Assembly: GCA_022432975.1 (NCBI GenBank)
Contig: CM039515.1
Location: 22,400,923 to 22,464,922 of the forward strand
Length of the DNA: 64,000 bases
DNA from: Begonia masoniana
Taxonomy: Eukaryota; Streptophyta; Magnoliopsida; Cucurbitales; Begoniaceae
Direction of reading: 5' to 3'
The notes beneath the pieces are model-generated. The model was not told the origin of the DNA, did no database searches, and worked only from the letters and a program-made list of their open reading frames with translations. Positions 31,946-45,045 of this stretch are shown here, one piece after another (within the stretch, counting starts at the first letter, position 1; every line of letters starts with the position of its first letter). A program made the translations under genes and the position numbers.

Positions 31946-34078
31946 AAATTTTTTCCCCAAAATTTGACTTAACTTATAGTCCTCAATATTATTGTCTTAC
32001 GCCTTGCGGCTTTATTCTTCAACTTACAGTCCCTCTGTTCTTCTTTTGCGTATCTTTCCTCCATCTCTCCCAAATTTTCAAATTTCTCTTTAAAAAATTT
32101 GATCCAATCTATACCTGATATTAAGGTTTCACGTCTCATGGCCCTATACTTCGATTCACTATCGTCCCGTTCCTCTTGAGGCTCTTCCTCCTATCTCTCC
32201 AAAACTCGTATCTCTCTTTAAAAACTCTAATCCTATTACACTTAGGGTCAATCTCTATAGTTCTGAACTAAATCTCTTAAACCAAATTACACAAAATTAG
32301 TCTTCTGATCACATCCACCAGTTTGATTTGACTAATCACGTCCTTGGTTAGGTATCGCACGCTAATAAATCCCTAAATCCCCAATTTGAACAACCTAACT
32401 GCATTACTATGCACGAACAAATTCTCATATACGTTGGCTTCCACTTAATTCATCCATGAGTTAAGCTTCCTTATCCTTCTGACCTGGTCTTATATTCGGG
32501 CTTCCTCGATTGAAGCCAAATTCAAGTCCTCAATTTTCCTAACGAAGCACTTCAAGGTTTTCTTCCATCAAAATTTCTCTTAGCCATTTCTCTATATCGC
32601 ATCTATGCACAAACTTCCTAACGTCAGTTAGATCGAATATCGTCTAAAATTCTTCCAACTCCTGGGTTGTAACCTAAACTCCTTCGTAATACATCGACTT
32701 TGTCCGTAGTCGGAATGCACGCCCACTCAAGTTTCTACATTTTCTCCAGTAATAATCCCTTATAAACTATTTTATCTCTAGTACTCTTTGGTCACATGTC
32801 TTCTTGAACAACTCGCCAATTATTGGCGACTATTTCAGTGTAGGCTTCTCAACCAGGTTCCCATTGCTATACCTTGCAACCTAAATCATCAGAATACCTC
32901 AAGGTTTCAACAAGTCCAATTGGTGCTAACGTCGCTATTCTCTTAAAATCCTTGTTCCTTTATGAATAAAATCCTATAAACATCGCATTCCCTTCTAAGT
33001 TACCTCTACGAGCTTCCATGTTAGGTTCTTAACTGAAATTCTCATATTACCTACATTGCACTCATTTGTCCAACTTAAGTCTTCATTGACTCTATGTACT
33101 GTCAAGTCTTTAGGTTTTTGCCATTGGTTCGCTTCAATTATTAATTCTAACCTGAAGTCATTTATGTATTCATTGGCATTGACTTGTCAAATGTAAGTCG
33201 AACCTTTGAGACTCTTCCAACTTAGGCTCGATTCTAAGGGTACTTACATAGCTCCTGAGTAATTCCCCGTTCTTCTTATTCGATAAGTCGCGAATTTCAC
33301 AATCACCCGACTTTAAAACACTATACTAGACTTCCAATCTTAACCCTTCGTTTAATCCAACGACCCCCTGCACTTATTCCTAATATCACACTAGGATCCC
33401 TTCGAGGTTACTAAATGGTTTACCCTCTTTCGTTTCTCATAGTCAGGGTTCTAAATATTCTACTTTATTCTCTTGCAACGTTTTATCCAACGATGTTCTT
33501 GTTAGCAAACTTGTTGTAGATAAGTTTACATCATAAATTCACATTCCCTCAAATTCTAAAATCTTACCCTTTGTATAACCTGGACTCTTTATTGCCTTAA
33601 GATTCATTAAGCTCCCAACTTCAATTAGATCACTTACTTTCTTCGCTTCTATTTGTCAATATGAACATTCCTACACAATACTCAGATCTTACGTCCATGA
33701 CTTGTATTGGTTTACTACGTCCTCCAAAACTACAGCTATAATAGCCACTCCCTTATCTTCTCAACAATAAAGCTAAGTTGAGTTCTTTGATGGGGTTTTG
33801 GTCTAGATACATTCACCTTCTCATGGATCTAGGGTATGCAAGTATCCCTCTAGCAGTAACTAAACTCTAAGTGTACAACCTCCTAGGGTTAAGTCGGACT
33901 ACTCCTATTACCGCATAACTCTCTTTCCATAAGGTCTATGTCGTCCTGTATTCAACCTACAGTCTTTTCATCGAAGCTCACCTAGGAACCCTTCTTACCC
34001 AACTCCTATTTTAGTCTATCGTGCAATTGTTACAATCAAATTCTTATTCTACATCTCCACTCTAATGTTTTAACCTAA
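31946..34078 (-). other. TekD internal non-coding region
   Basis: About 2.1 kb, AT-rich, without a long open frame or a legible pol motif on either strand. A stretch of about 100 bp is loosely duplicated (around 32050-32115 and 32165-32240). This resembles the filler of large non-autonomous (LARD-like) retroelements. Confidence 0.65.
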
Positions 34079-34621
34079 TTAACTGTAAGACAAAACTCTA
34101 CCTGAAATGGCTGAAGGTTGGGCAGTTTCCTTTTCTCTAGTCAGGGCAAGCATATTTGATGTAGCATTTTTCTGGTCTCTACCCGATTGGTCTCTGCCCG
34201 ACTTCGGGCAATTCTTGACATAGTGGCCAATCACACCACATCGAAAGCACTTATCTGTGCCCAATCTACAATAACCGTAGTGCTCCCTCTGGCATATATG
34301 GCACCGAGGTTTCCGAGAAGTTCCTTGTGCCTGTCTTCTTTTGCTCTGGTCGTTTCTTCCCTCATACGCTCTCTTAGCACCTCTTTGTTGCTCTCCCTCT
34401 ACTGGGTGTGGTCGAAACCCCGCGAGGAACCTATTCATACTGTGGTTACTAGGAGCAATCACCACTTGTGTTCTAGGGCCCTCTCGGTTTATCAATGTTT
34501 CAAGTTGGTGAGATAGCTTGTTTATATGTTGTGCTTGTCGGTCTAGTTGTTGAGTTTGTTGGGCAATGACACCCCTCAATAGATCTATGGTGTCGTCTCG
34601 TTCATCTCTACCTCGAACCAT
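34079..34621 (-). CDS. gag: TekD short gag-like protein: Gag N-terminus joined to zinc knuckle
   Basis: 180 codons, intact. Start MVRGRDERDD (34621). Residues about 10-50 are a Gln-rich, likely coiled-coil stretch (VIAQQTQQLDRQAQHINKLS) ending LINREG, the usual end of the Tekay Gag N-terminal part. About 85-110 is basic (GAKRAYEGRNDQSKRRQAQG). Then RCHICQREHYGYC and a CCHC knuckle CFRCGVIGHYVKNC (about 130-145). The tail QPSAISG corresponds to the beginning of the protease region, then stop. The capsid domain of about 150-200 residues found in TekB/F between the two parts is absent. It may bind the RNA of the element for packaging by a helper; that is inference. Confidence 0.75.
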   Translation of the reverse strand: MVRGRDERDDTIDLLRGVIAQQTQQLDRQAQHINKLSHQLETLINREGPRTQVVIAPSNHSMNRFLAGFRPHPVEGEQQRGAKRAYEGRNDQSKRRQAQGTSRKPRCHICQREHYGYCRLGTDKCFRCGVIGHYVKNCPKSGRDQSGRDQKNATSNMLALTREKETAQPSAISGRVLSYS

Positions 34622-34768
34622 TTCCTATAACTCCTATAAAAGTTAAAACAATAATCCTAAGAAATCGAATTTACATAAAACAATTAAACGTACTTACAGT
34701 TGATGAAAGATGTCCGCGTAGTGGCTGAGCAGTCGTGCAGTCTACAGAACCGTTTTTAAAACCCGGGG

Positions 34769-34780
34769 GCTCTGATACCA
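34769..34780 (-). other. Primer-binding site of TekD, initiator tRNA-Met type
   Basis: Element sense TGGTATCAGAGC, a few bases inside the 5' LTR boundary at 34785. Confidence 0.88.
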
Positions 34781-34784
34781 TTAC

Positions 34785-37731
34785 TGTAACGACCCTTAAG
34801 CTATTCCCTTAAAATTCTCGAAAAATTTAAAATTTCTTTTATCCGTAATTACTCGTAACCTTTGAGCGGAATTTCAATCATAAACTAAATCGTTAAAATT
34901 CGTTTGAAACTATTTGTAAAAAAAATCAATTAAATGAAACTTAAACAATAATTAAATCGATTAAAACTTAAATTAAGACAGGTCATTTGAAGCAACAGGC
35001 CATCGAAAAAGAGGAGGGGCAGGAAAGACAATTCAGCCGAAAATGTAAGAGGCGACCGAACGCGTGATGTTATGCGATCGGGCGCCCCTTGCACAGCCGC
35101 CCGAACGCTTAACCTCAAGCGTTCGGTCAGTTCACGTTCTGTTTCCAGAACGTGAAATCCGACTCCCAAACCGATCGAACGCCTCTCTACCCGCGCACAG
35201 TCGCCAAACTCTCTGGAAAACCCGAGAGTTCTGCGTTCCAACTCCTTTCCTCCTGCGATCAGTCACCCCCCCCCCCCCCCCCCCTTATTTCTTTCTTTTC
35301 CTCTTCTTTCCTTTCACGCTCTACTCACCAATTTCTCACACAACACTCAAACACTTTTCAACATCCACATTTCTTCATCTTTTTTCATCACATACCATTA
35401 CAATTTCACAAATCACACTTCTATACAATAACTCCGTCTCTCGCATATATTACACACACTATTAAAGACCTATTTACCGACTCAAAACACATTTAAAACG
35501 TTACTAATTTCTCAAAACAAACCGCATGGTTCCGTTTAAAAGTTTAACATTCCTCCTATTTGAAAAAATACCAAAACATCATAAAACACTTTCAATTTCC
35601 CAAAAGAAAAACACCGCAACCTACCTATCCAAATCCAGTCATCCTAAATATCAACTATACAATCCTTTTTATCTATCAAATCCCCAAAACATTACCTATG
35701 TCCCCACGGGTCAAAATCACGCTCCGACTGCCAGCGCACTCCCACGGACCTCCTCCTTCAGTCTGCTCATACTTCAGGCGGAGGGACGTCTTCCTCACCT
35801 GTCTCAATGTCTCCTACACCATAGAATTAAACACGTGAGCTAGAGGCTCAGTAAATCTAAGTGAATGCAAATGTATGCTATGCTATGCTATGTTCTTTTG
35901 AAACTCTGCATTCTTTTCATTTCTTTGTTTCTTTGTTTCTGTGTCTATGTGTCACCCGGGGCTTCACTCTCGTTAGATAGGAGCGGCACATCCTGCGGTT
36001 AGATAGCCCCTCGGATCTAACACGGGGGGAAGGCATGCTTCCTCCGACAGCCATGCCTGAACCACCGCACCCGATGTGATTATCTCTGTTGTTCAATTAC
36101 GTACTTTGTTTACCTTTTTCCATGTAAAACGCTTTGAAATTCATTTTGCATGCGTGCTTAGAAAACAATGCATGAACGTGCTCAATACAATAATTAAAGC
36201 AAGTAGAAACATACAATATTGAACTGACAATTAACGACTTAACAAAACATAATTCTAACTACCCGTTCCAAACTACCCGAGCGCATCTCAAATATCCTCG
36301 ATCGACTCAATTCGTACGGTGTAGGCCTAGATGGCCAAACAAGTCACAGAGACTTACCTCGCGTCGTTAAACACCGAGCTTGAAAGTCTTTGGTCTTACC
36401 TTTGCTAATCGCAAGTAACCTAATCAAGACATTAAAATCAAACACTTAAAACGCACACCAGAATTTTCGGATTATATCACAATACATTATACCAACTTTA
36501 AAAATCCATAACTAATTCTATACATATCGAAACGCTTCGATTCCAAAGCCCATAGATTCATTAAAATGTCTACTTTACCCCGTTAAAACAGTTTGACAAA
36601 CTAAAATCAGAAGGAGGGTCAAAAGCATCAGAATAGCAACCTGCCCGAATTTCATTTTACAATTTCACTTAAACTTTGAAAATTCATAACTTTTCCAATT
36701 CTTATCCGATTTCAATGATTCAACATGCTATAGAATCCTTAAAATGTCTAGTTTAACATGGTGGAGTCTATTTGCCAAGTATCTAACTCAGTTAGCGGCA
36801 GAAAATCAAAAACCGAAGCTGCCCTAACCTTTTCCAGTTTGCACATTTAAATCTTCAACCAATATTCAACCAATCCATCAAATAATGCTCAATAATCATC
36901 AATACGGCAATATCTAACATTTTCGAACATAGCCCGGTTATTTTCGACACAAACCAACAAAACCCTAACGGTTTAACAATCTAGAAGTCGAGAACTAACG
37001 CTGAAATAACACTAGAATCTAACCTAGAATGCCGCTTGGAGAAGAAATAGTGAAGAACTCGGCTCGATTGGTGGAGGAATCGTTGAAAGAGAGAAGAAGC
37101 AACGTTGGAGAAGAAAAATCGCCAGGGAGGAGTGCTCTGCGATTTTCGTTAAGGGCTGGAGAAGAAATGAGGGGAGTTTTGCCTTTTAACTGAATTGGAT
37201 TGGTAAATTACAAGTCCGTCCCTCATTTCAACTTTTCGTTTATCCTATTGTTCGACTATCGGTTCGGTTTCTCTAAAATTTTCCTATTTCTCCAATAATT
37301 CTAACTTATTATTAGGGCTCTAATAAAACTCTCCGTTCATCAAACGGACTTAGTCTTCTATTTTTACAAATTAAATCGCTATAGGGGCAAAAACGGAAAC
37401 TTTACCGTTTCACCATCGATTGGGATTTCAAAAATTCTCATCTTTCCCCTAAAATTCCTATAAATCATAAGGGTTCCATTAAAAGTCTCGATTCACAAAA
37501 CGGACATATTTCGATTATTTACGAAATTACCTCTTATAATGGAAATCGAACACTTGGGCGTTATACTGTCAATTTGGATTTCTGAAATTTCCTTATTCTT
37601 CTAAAATTTCTCATTAATTACTAGGGCTCTAACGAATCTTCCCGTTCGTAGAACGGACTTAATTTGATATATTTACGAAAATGGCATTCATATGCAGAAA
37701 ATCGAAAACCCGATGAAAACCGGGTGTTACA
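34785..37731 (-). repeat. TekD 5' LTR (right copy)
   Basis: 2947 bp from TGTAACGACC to GGGTGTTACA, nearly identical to the left LTR. The C run (35265-35284) is shorter and uninterrupted here, and a few single-base changes and indels are scattered. Confidence 0.92.
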
Positions 37732-38635
37732 TCATCTCCGAAGTAGCAAAACTCTGATATGACCAAGGAATCATGTAGAAAACTTTTACGATAGAAAAAT
37801 GATTTGTTATTTCTGACGACAATTACACTGGGTACCCGAGCTATATCTCTTCAATCATTCAAGAGCGCAACTAGGCAAAGTTTTGTGCTCTTCCAGAAGA
37901 GGTGATAACAAATTTGGTTCGTGAATTCTATGCTAATTTTGAAGGCGAGCTACCCCAGATGGTAAGGGTCAGAAAACGAAAGGTAAAAGTTTCGCCTGCA
38001 GAAATAAACTCTTTTTACAATTTAGAGGAAGTGGAAGATGAATAATATATGCATGCAGACAATCAATCACCACCGTACCTGAAAGCTGTGCTGAATGAAA
38101 TTGCTGAACCCGACATTGAATGGGTTGTTTCTAAAACATGATCCTTCTCACTACCTCGCATTAAGCTACAGCCGAAAGCAAAAGTCTGGTATCATTTTAT
38201 TAAAAGTAGCTTATTATCTTCTTGTCACGGACAACATGTAACCAAGGATAGAGCCATTTTGTTATACTGCATTCTGACTGGAAAACGCATCAACGTTGGG
38301 ATGATTATATGTAGAAACTTATGTGCTAATGCGTTAAGATCCAAGAGGCAATTTTTATTTCCTTCTCTCATAACAGGATTATGTGAACATGCTGGGGTGA
38401 TTTATAAACAAAATGAAGAAAAATTGGCACCAGCATCGGGCATTACTCCCGTGGCAGTAAAAAAAAATAGCATTGAACAAATTGTGGGGAAGAAGCAGTT
38501 GATGAGGAAGAGCCAAGAAAGTGAAAATCACATGATCCAAATGCTGCAAGTGGAGCTCCAACATCGTCTACCAGCAACAAATTATGGACGGATTGTGGCT
38601 TTTAGATGAAAAACTGGCAAAGCAACAGGAAACTC
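37732..38635 (+). pseudogene. AthE extra ORF, middle piece (Athila post-integrase protein)
   Basis: Resumes SEVAKL after TekD. With several stops it reads VITNLVREFYANFEGELPQM, SPAEINSFYNLEEVEDE, KVWYHFIKSSLLSSCHGQHV, then the 116-codon frame at 38259 (CILTGKRINVGMIICRNL, FLFPSLITGLCEHAGVIY). This is the conserved protein following integrase in Athila-like elements (the so-called putative plant transposon domain); its function is not known to me. TekF is inserted at its end at AACTC. Confidence 0.75.
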
Positions 38636-38864
38636 TGTCACGACCCGTACCCGTGACGTCACATTTTTTTTTTTAAAAAAAAAACTTTTACTCTAACTGT
38701 ACGTAAGGCGGGATCTAAATCGACATCGAAAACGGAATTGAAATCGAAGTTCGTTCAATAACTCATTTAAAACAAACCCTTAAAACAATTTAAAACTTAA
38801 ACAAATAAAACATATAAAAACAATTAACTATTTAATTTAAATTCTTTTTTTTTTTTATATATGT

Positions 38865-39160
38865 CATGGCAATCAATAGCCACAAAAGTGGCTACTGATC
38901 GCCCATTCCATACAAGGGTATGGCGATCAATAGCCACTTTTGTGGCTATTGATCACCATATGGGCGACTAGCAACAGGCGACTAGTTGCCTATTGCTTAG
39001 TCGCCAGTGGCGACTATTCGCCACAATTGTGGCGAATAATCGCCACACTCTCTGGATTTTCTCCAGAGAGTGGCGTCTTCATTCGCCCTCGAGGCGATTA
39101 CTCGCCTCCCAGAGGCGAATAATCGCCAGGCTCTCTGGATTTCTCCAAAGAGCCGACCCT
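38865..39160. repeat. Palindrome cluster in the TekF left LTR
   Basis: Successive inverted repeats: GATCAATAGCCAC/GTGGCTATTGATC, GGCGACTATTCGCC ... GGCGAATAATCGCC (39009-39044, one mismatched pair of positions), CTCTCTGGA/TCCAGAGAG, CGCCTCGAGGCG-like and others. About 45-60 bp longer than in the right LTR because of an extra GGCGACTAG...TAGTCGCC stem. Confidence 0.85.
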
Positions 39161-39897
39161 TCTCTTTCTCTTCTCTTCGCCAATCCACTCCCTGCACTTC
39201 ACGGTTAAACCCAAAATACACAACACTAATTTCTCTTCACACAATCATCACCTACTTCTTGCTTAACACTTCCACACTAAATTTACCCAAAACTCCACAT
39301 ACCTCCATAAATACCCACCAAACACAACATTTACACCAACATCCAAAACGACACAATACCCTTTAAATACTATCAAATTTCATAAAACGAACCGCGTGGT
39401 TCCGTTTAAACATTTAACAATCCTACCTGTTTTAAAAACATCAAAATCATCCCAAAACACTATACAATCATCAAACGCCCTAAAACGTATCAAATCATAC
39501 CAAACTTCATACTTATCACCATAAATCCCAAAACATCCAAACACTATAGACTTAATATATTAACTATCCAGTCACAAAACGTACCAAACCATCTAAAATT
39601 CCACAATGAGCCTATCTATTCGCCATTTACCCAACATCACCCAAAAACTCTCAAAAACCATCTAACCATGAGTCTTCATGCCGAGCCAAAACACATGCCG
39701 CCGCCTCGAGCCCCGCCCATCGACCGCTACACGTGATCATCGTAAGGTGGTTCCTCACCTTCGTTCTCGTCACCTACATCATACAATAACTACATTAAGC
39801 CTAATGCTTAGTAAGGAACGTGCTAACATACTTTACATATATATGCATGACATTTGTAAAACAGTTTTGTTTCGTAAACCTTTTTCCTGTTCATGAA

Positions 39898-41864
39898 AAA
39901 CATTCATTTAGTCCCGTGAAAACATCCATATAGTCCCGTGAAAACATCATATAGTCCCGTGAAAACATCCATATAGTCCCGTGAAAACATTCATATAGTC
40001 CCGTGAAAACATCATATAGTCCCGTGAAAACATCATATAGTCCCGTGAAAACATTCATATAGTCCCGTGAAAACATCCATATAGTCCCGTGAAAACATTC
40101 ATATAGTCCCGTGAAAACATCCATATAGTCCCGTGAAAACATCCATATAGTCCCGTGAAAACATCCATATAGTCCCGTGAAAACATCCATATAGTCCCGT
40201 GAAAACATCCATATAGTCCCGTGAAAACATCCATATAGTCCCGTGAAAACATCATATAGTCCCGTGAAAACATCCATATAGTCCCGTGAAAACATCCATA
40301 TAGTCCCGTGAAAACATCCATATAGTCCCGTGAAAACATCATATAGTCCCGTGAAAACATCCATATAGTCCCGTGAAAACATCCATATAGTCCCGTGAAA
40401 ACATCCATATAGTCCCGTGAAAACATTCATATAGTCCCGTGAAAACATCCATATAGTCCCGTGAAAACATCATATAGTCCCGTGAAAACATCCATATAGT
40501 CCCGTGAAAACATCCATATAGTCCCGTGAAAACATCCATATAGTCCCGTGAAAACATCATATAGTCCCGTGAAAACATCCATATAGTCCCGTGAAAACAT
40601 CCATATAGTCCCGTGAAAACATCCATATAGTCCCGTGAAAACATCATATAGTCCCGTGAAAACATCCATATAGTCCCGTGAAAACATCATATAGTCCCGT
40701 GAAAACATCCATATAGTCCCGTGAAAACATCCATATAGTCCCGTGAAAACATCCATATAGTCCCGTGAAAACATCCATATAGTCCCGTGAAAACATCCAT
40801 ATAGTCCCGTGAAAACATCCATATAGTCCCGTGAAAACATCCATATAGTCCCGTGAAAACATCATATAGTCCCGTGAAAACATCATATAGTCCCGTGAAA
40901 ACATCATATAGTCCCGTGAAAACATCCATATAGTCCCGTGAAAACATCCATATAGTCCCGTGAAAACATCCATATAGTCCCGTGAAAACATCCATATAGT
41001 CCCGTGAAAACATCCATATAGTCCCGTGAAAACATCCATATAGTCCCGTGAAAACATCCATATAGTCCCGTGAAAACATCCATATAGTCCCGTGAAAACA
41101 TCCATATAGTCCCGTGAAAACATCCATATAGTCCCGTGAAAACATCCATATAGTCCCGTGAAAACATCCATATAGTCCCGTGAAAACATCCATATAGTCC
41201 CGTGAAAACATCCATATAGTCCCGTGAAAACATCCATATAGTCCCGTGAAAACATCCATATAGTCCCGTGAAAACATCCATATAGTCCCGTGAAAACATC
41301 CATATAGTCCCGTGAAAACATCCATATAGTCCCGTGAAAACATCCATATAGTCCCGTGAAAACATCCATATAGTCCCGTGAAAACATCCATATAGTCCCG
41401 TGAAAACATCCATATAGTCCCGTGAAAACATCCATATAGTCCCGTGAAAACATCCATATAGTCCCGTGAAAACATCCATATAGTCCCGTGAAAACATCCA
41501 TATAGTCCCGTGAAAACATCCATATAGTCCCGTGAAAACATCCATATAGTCCCGTGAAAACATCCATATAGTCCCGTGAAAACATCCATATAGTCCCGTG
41601 AAAACATCCATATAGTCCCGTGAAAACATCCATATAGTCCCGTGAAAACATCATATAGTCCCGTGAAAACATCCATATAGTCCCGTGAAAACATCATATA
41701 GTCCCGTGAAAACATCCATATAGTCCCGTGAAAACATCCATATAGTCCCGTGAAAACATCCATATAGTCCCGTGAAAACATCCATATAGTCCCGTGAAAA
41801 CATCATATAGTCCCGTGAAAACATCCATATAGTCCCGTGAAAACATCCATATAGTCCCGTGAAA
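39898..41864. repeat. 22-bp satellite array, main block of the left TekF LTR
   Basis: About 90 units based on TAGTCCCGTGAAAACATCCA plus TA. Most are the CATCC type; some are 21 bp (CATC) and a few CATTC near the left end. The minus strand of CATCC units has no stop in any frame, giving long artificial frames. Confidence 0.96.
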
Positions 41865-42213
41865 TCCTGGCAATGCCGAGCACCGTCCTTGAGCTTGGGT
41901 CACCTAGGGCATTTAACAACAACCATTAATATTGACTCTTGTACATCAAATCCAACAAATGTCCTACGGGCTAGAACAAATTCTTCTAAACCCTCTATTC
42001 ATCTTCACCTAGGCATTTCCCTCAAACACTTGGGGTTCATTGACTTCAAAGACCCATTAATGTCCTTCAACCACCTTTCCAACAACCTAGATCTCACATA
42101 ACATCATCAAACATCGGTTACTCTACTCCAATAACTTCAAAAACCATAAATACATCATCAATGAGTAACAATCAAACAACCCTAACTATTTCTAACAAAA
42201 ACTCTAATTTTTT

Positions 42214-42380
42214 CGTGAAAACATCCATATAGTCCCGTGAAAACATCCATATAGTCCCGTGAAAACATCCATATAGTCCCGTGAAAACATCCATATAGTC
42301 CCGTGAAAACATCCATATAGTCCCGTGAAAACATCCATATAGTCCCGTGAAAACATCCATATAGTCCCGTGAAAACATCA
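42214..42380. repeat. 22-bp satellite, small second block replacing unique LTR sequence
   Basis: 7-8 units, CATCC type, between ACTCTAATTTTTTC and ATGTGGAGATAGGCG. In the right LTR the corresponding place (about 53970-54110) holds roughly 140 bp of unique sequence with the first candidate splice donor instead. Confidence 0.92.
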
Positions 42381-42756
42381 TGTGGAGATAGGCGATGGAA
42401 GAAAGAGAAAATCGCATAAGGAGAGGAAATCGGGGTGGAGGAGGGAGAAGAATGAGGGAGAGAGAGAGAGAGTGCTTTGATTTTATAAATCTTGACTTTG
42501 ACAATTACCTAAACGCCCTTTTTTTGTATTTCCTTAGCTTAAATCTTTATTTCTTCTATCCATTTTAATTCTCCAAAATTCCATTATTCCTCCAAATATT
42601 CATATTTATTTAGGTCTCTAAACTAACTTCCCCTTTTTGACACATTTGAACTTATTAATATGTCTATCACGCCACTAGAACACCTCTAAAATGCTTAAAA
42701 TATAATTTAGAAACTTAAGGTTCGTAATTCCTAAAACGAATTTCTTGGGTGTTACA

Positions 42757-42773
42757 TCCTACCCTCATTATTT
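42757..42773 (-). other. Polypurine tract of TekF
   Basis: Element sense AATAATGAGGGTAGGA directly before the 3' LTR, similar to the other Tekay elements. Confidence 0.8.
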
Positions 42774-45039
42774 AAAATTTTGTCCCCAAAATTTCGTATC
42801 TGAACAATTCTGGATATCTGTCCATCATGTCCTGTTGTCGCTCCCACGTTGCTTCCTTTATGTTTTGATTTCTCCATAATACTTTAACAAGAGGGATTGA
42901 CTTATTACGCAGGACTTTAACTGACGATTCCAAAATCTGAACCGGCCTCTCTTCATAGGTCAATGTTGGCTGTATCTCAAGATTCACTGGTTCTACCACG
43001 TGCGTAGGATCCCGTATACACTTCCTCAACATCGACACGTGGAAGACATTATGTACGCCCTCCATAGACAACGGTAATTGAAGCCTATATGCTGTAGCTC
43101 CAATCCTTTCTGTAATCTGAAACGGTCCAACGAACCGTGGATTTAACTTCCCTCTTTTACCAAATCGAACCACGCCCTTAAATGGCGAAACCTTTAAAAA
43201 CACTTCGTCACCAATCGCAAACTCCAAATCTCGTCTTCTTCGATCTGCGTAACTTTTCTGGCGACTCTGTGCGGTCTCCATTCTCTGTCTAATTAAGGCA
43301 ACCTTTTCGGACAATTGTTGTAAAATTTCAGGGCCGATCAATCTAGCTTCGCCCACTTCATCCCAATACAGCGGCGATCTACATTTTCTGCCATAAAGCG
43401 CTTCGTATGGAGCCATTCCAATCGTGGACTGATAACTGTTATTATAAGCAAACTCAATCAAAGGTAAATATCGGCTCCATGATGACTGAAACTCTAACAC
43501 GCATGCCCTTAACATATCTTCGAGTATCTGAATTGTTCTCTCAGATTGTCCATCGGTCTGTGGGTGGAATGCTGTGCTAAAAGTCAACTTGGTACCCATA
43601 GCGCTTTGCAAACTCTCCCAAAATCTTGAAGTAAATCTGGGATCCCGATCTGAAACAATCGACATAGGGATCCCGTGCAATCTAATAATCTCCTGGATAT
43701 AGAGTTCTGCAAACTGATTCATCGTATATGTCATCTTTACAGGCAAGAAATGAGCCGCTTTCGTCAGTCTATCAACTACGACCCATATACTGTCATGCCC
43801 TTTTACTGTTCTCGGTAATCCAACAACGAAGTCCATCGCTATCTGGTCCCACTTCCACTCGGGAATCGGTAGTGGTTGCAACATTCCACCTGGTCTTTGG
43901 TGCTCTGCTTTAACTTGTTGGCAGACAAGGCAAGCTTGCACGTAATTGGCCACATCACGCTTCATGTTCGGCCACCAATAGTGCACTTTCAAATCTCGGT
44001 ACATCTTGGTATTACCTGGATGTACTGAAGACAACGATGAATGTGCTTCCGACAAAATCAACTTTCTCAACTCTTCATCATTTGGAACATATAAACGGTC
44101 TCGAAATCTCAGAAGGCCGTCCATAGAATAGCTGAAATATGAAGGCACAACTGACAACTTTGCTACAATAGCCTTCTTCTCCTCTGTATCTAACTGTTGA
44201 GCCTCTATTATCTTGTCCAATAGAGTGGGCCGTATTGTCAAATCAGCAAGTAGGGCTGAAAGTTCTGAAACGAATTCCAGTTTAAACCCCTGCATCTCTT
44301 TTATTAACGAAGCTGACATACTGAAAGCAACTGACTCCTCGGTTCTAGGCATTCTGCTCAAAGCATCTGCCACTGTATTTGCTTTACCGGGGTGATACTT
44401 GATTTCGAAGTCGTAGTCTTTCACGAATTCGAGCCATCTCCTCTGTCTCATATTCAAATCTTTCTGTGTAAACAGGTATTTTAAACTCTTGTGGTCTGAA
44501 AACACTTCACACTTCTGTCCATAGAGGTAGTGTCTCCATATTTTTAATGCGAACACAACCGCTGCCAGTTCTAAATCATGCGTGGGGTAGTTTTCTTCAT
44601 AACTTTTCAATTGCCTCGAAGCATAGGCAATGACCTTTCCTTCTTGCATCAACACGCATCCCAAACCGACTTTGGACGCGTCACAATAAATACAATACAC
44701 CCCATTCTCCACTGGCAGAGTCAGCAAAGGCGCTGAGGTCAACTTTCGCTTTAAGGTCTGAAAGCTCTCTTCGCATGCCTTAGTCCACTCATACTTCACT
44801 TCCTTCTTTGTCAAGTTCGTCAAAGGCTTAGCGATTACCGAAAACCCTTGAATAAATTTCCGATAATACCCTGCTAGGCCAACGAAACTTCGTACATCAC
44901 TTGCATTTTTCGGTCGAGGCCAATCCTTTACCACTTGAATCTTGGCCGGATCCACCGAAACGCCTTCTCTTGAAATCACGTGGCCTAAGAAGTTAACTTG
45001 ACTCAACCAGAATTCGCACTTAGAAAGCTTAGCGTACAA
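42772..45039 (-). pseudogene. pol: TekF pol, second part: end of RT, RNase H, integrase, chromodomain
   Basis: 755 codons. RT thumb ([18 protein letters not shown]), RNase H with YCDASK (D120), THDLELAA and SDHKS (D182), zinc-binding [10 protein letters not shown]...CLVCQQ (about 333-374), integrase D403, D464, E500 (35 residues between the last two), GPF motif, chromodomain about 697-747 ([31 protein letters not shown]), tail RYEILGTKF. All catalytic residues present. It is in the same frame as the upstream part; only the TGA at 45046-45048 separates them. Confidence 0.94.
42774..42794 (-). other. Stem-loop at the 3' end of TekF pol
   Basis: Element sense AAATTTTG-GGGA-CAAAATTT. Compared with TekA/B (GAATTTTG/CAAAATTC) the outermost pair has changed from G-C to A-T, keeping the stem. 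It overlaps the last codons and stop of pol. Confidence 0.65.
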
Positions 45040-45045
45040 CTGGTG

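Larger units (their letters stand above)
28969..37731 (-). mobile_element. TekD: non-autonomous Tekay-type element without pol
   Basis: Two nearly identical LTRs (28969-31927 and 34785-37731) flank 2857 bp of internal DNA. Target duplication TCATC at 28964-28968 and 37732-37736. The terminal TGTAACGACC has mutated to CGTAACGACC in the left copy. Primer site and polypurine tract are of the TekA/B type, but there is no protease, RT or integrase, only a short gag-like ORF. The LTRs differ at scattered single bases, so it moved recently and must have used proteins of another element. Confidence 0.93.
38636..42756 (-). repeat. TekF 3' LTR (left copy)
   Basis: 4121 bp. From the left: terminal palindrome GTGACGTCAC (38653-38662), a T/A run, a cluster of palindromes (38865-39160), an AT-rich part, acceptor-type CACCTACATCATAC (39771-39784), the main 22-bp array (39898-41864), unique sequence, a second small 22-bp block (42214-42380), then the promoter-side end. 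The CCTACAYCA donor-side partner found in other LTRs is missing; the array occupies that stretch. Confidence 0.9.

Noticed and set aside
39891..41903. Long minus-strand frames with the motif MFSRDYMDVF
   Set aside because: The 22-bp unit in its CATCC form lacks stops in every minus frame. The right LTR array, differing by one base per unit, has stops, so no coding constraint exists.
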